Under the pieces are notes generated by a model. It was not told the origin of the DNA. It saw only the letters and a program-made list of their open reading frames with translations, and did not search any database. From PUPG01 sp041686485 (GTDB lineage Bacteria; Bacteroidota; Bacteroidia; Bacteroidales; UBA7960), in assembly GCA_041686485.1 (NCBI GenBank), contig JAWLDT010000017.1:1-40849 (forward strand): 40,849 nt of DNA, in the 5' to 3' direction. Both the position numbers and the translations under genes were made by a program. Positions 40,830-40,849 of the stretch are shown in pieces. How positions within the stretch are numbered: position 1 is the stretch's first letter; each line of letters starts with the position of its first letter.

Positions 40830-40849
40830 AATCCTTCATTCTATTTCAT

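Overview
The window reads as a chromosomal segment of a free-living Bacteroidota bacterium, most like Bacteroidales/Marinilabiliales. Three things point there. Two large secreted proteins end in type IX secretion (T9SS) sorting domains. At least fifteen genes are preceded by the Bacteroidota -7 promoter element TAnnTTTG, several of which decide the start codon. Shine-Dalgarno sequences are mostly absent. Gene families and order (prs, rplY, pth) also fit. No phage, insertion sequence, CRISPR array or pseudogene was seen. Only nadA's upstream region is cut by the window edge.

Layout. 1-3,000: tRNA-Leu(CAA) with its own promoter and terminator, then prs, rplY and pth. 3,072-3,755: pnuC. 3,949-8,618: a four-gene signalling operon (membrane hybrid histidine kinase, receiver-histidine kinase, receiver-LytTR regulator, PhcB-like methyltransferase). 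8,620-11,314: lipoprotein dipeptidase, MgtC-like membrane protein, 3-methyladenine glycosylase. 11,475-13,258: a radical SAM enzyme and a Memo protein of the uncharacterised AmmeMemoRadiSam system, without the AMMECR1 partner. 13,314-25,612: two T9SS exoproteins and an S9 peptidase flanking a UbiA prenyltransferase and a fused isoprenoid kinase. 25,771-31,414: SDR, lnt, a TetR regulator with a candidate operator, queG, a 330-bp palindrome-rich intergenic region, and ruvB. 31,616-37,177: LuxE-like adenylating enzyme, mntP, tryptophanase with a candidate leader peptide, a PlsC-like acyltransferase, meaB and a pterin dehydratase. 37,212-40,829: a 22-bp tandem repeat and the nadA-nadB-nadC operon.

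How the genes work together. NAD is covered twice: de novo synthesis (nadABC) and uptake of a precursor (pnuC). The UbiA enzyme and the fused kinase next to it could salvage an isoprenoid alcohol into a prenyl-lipid. The signalling operon resembles the Ralstonia phc quorum-sensing set in parts (methyltransferase, sensor kinase, response regulator with a histidine-kinase output). The most novel regulatory candidate is a 22-codon open frame between the tryptophanase promoter and its start codon: it has a Trp and an Asp spaced as in TnaC, and overlaps a hairpin followed by a T-run. All functional statements are from reading motifs by eye; no searches or folding calculations were run.
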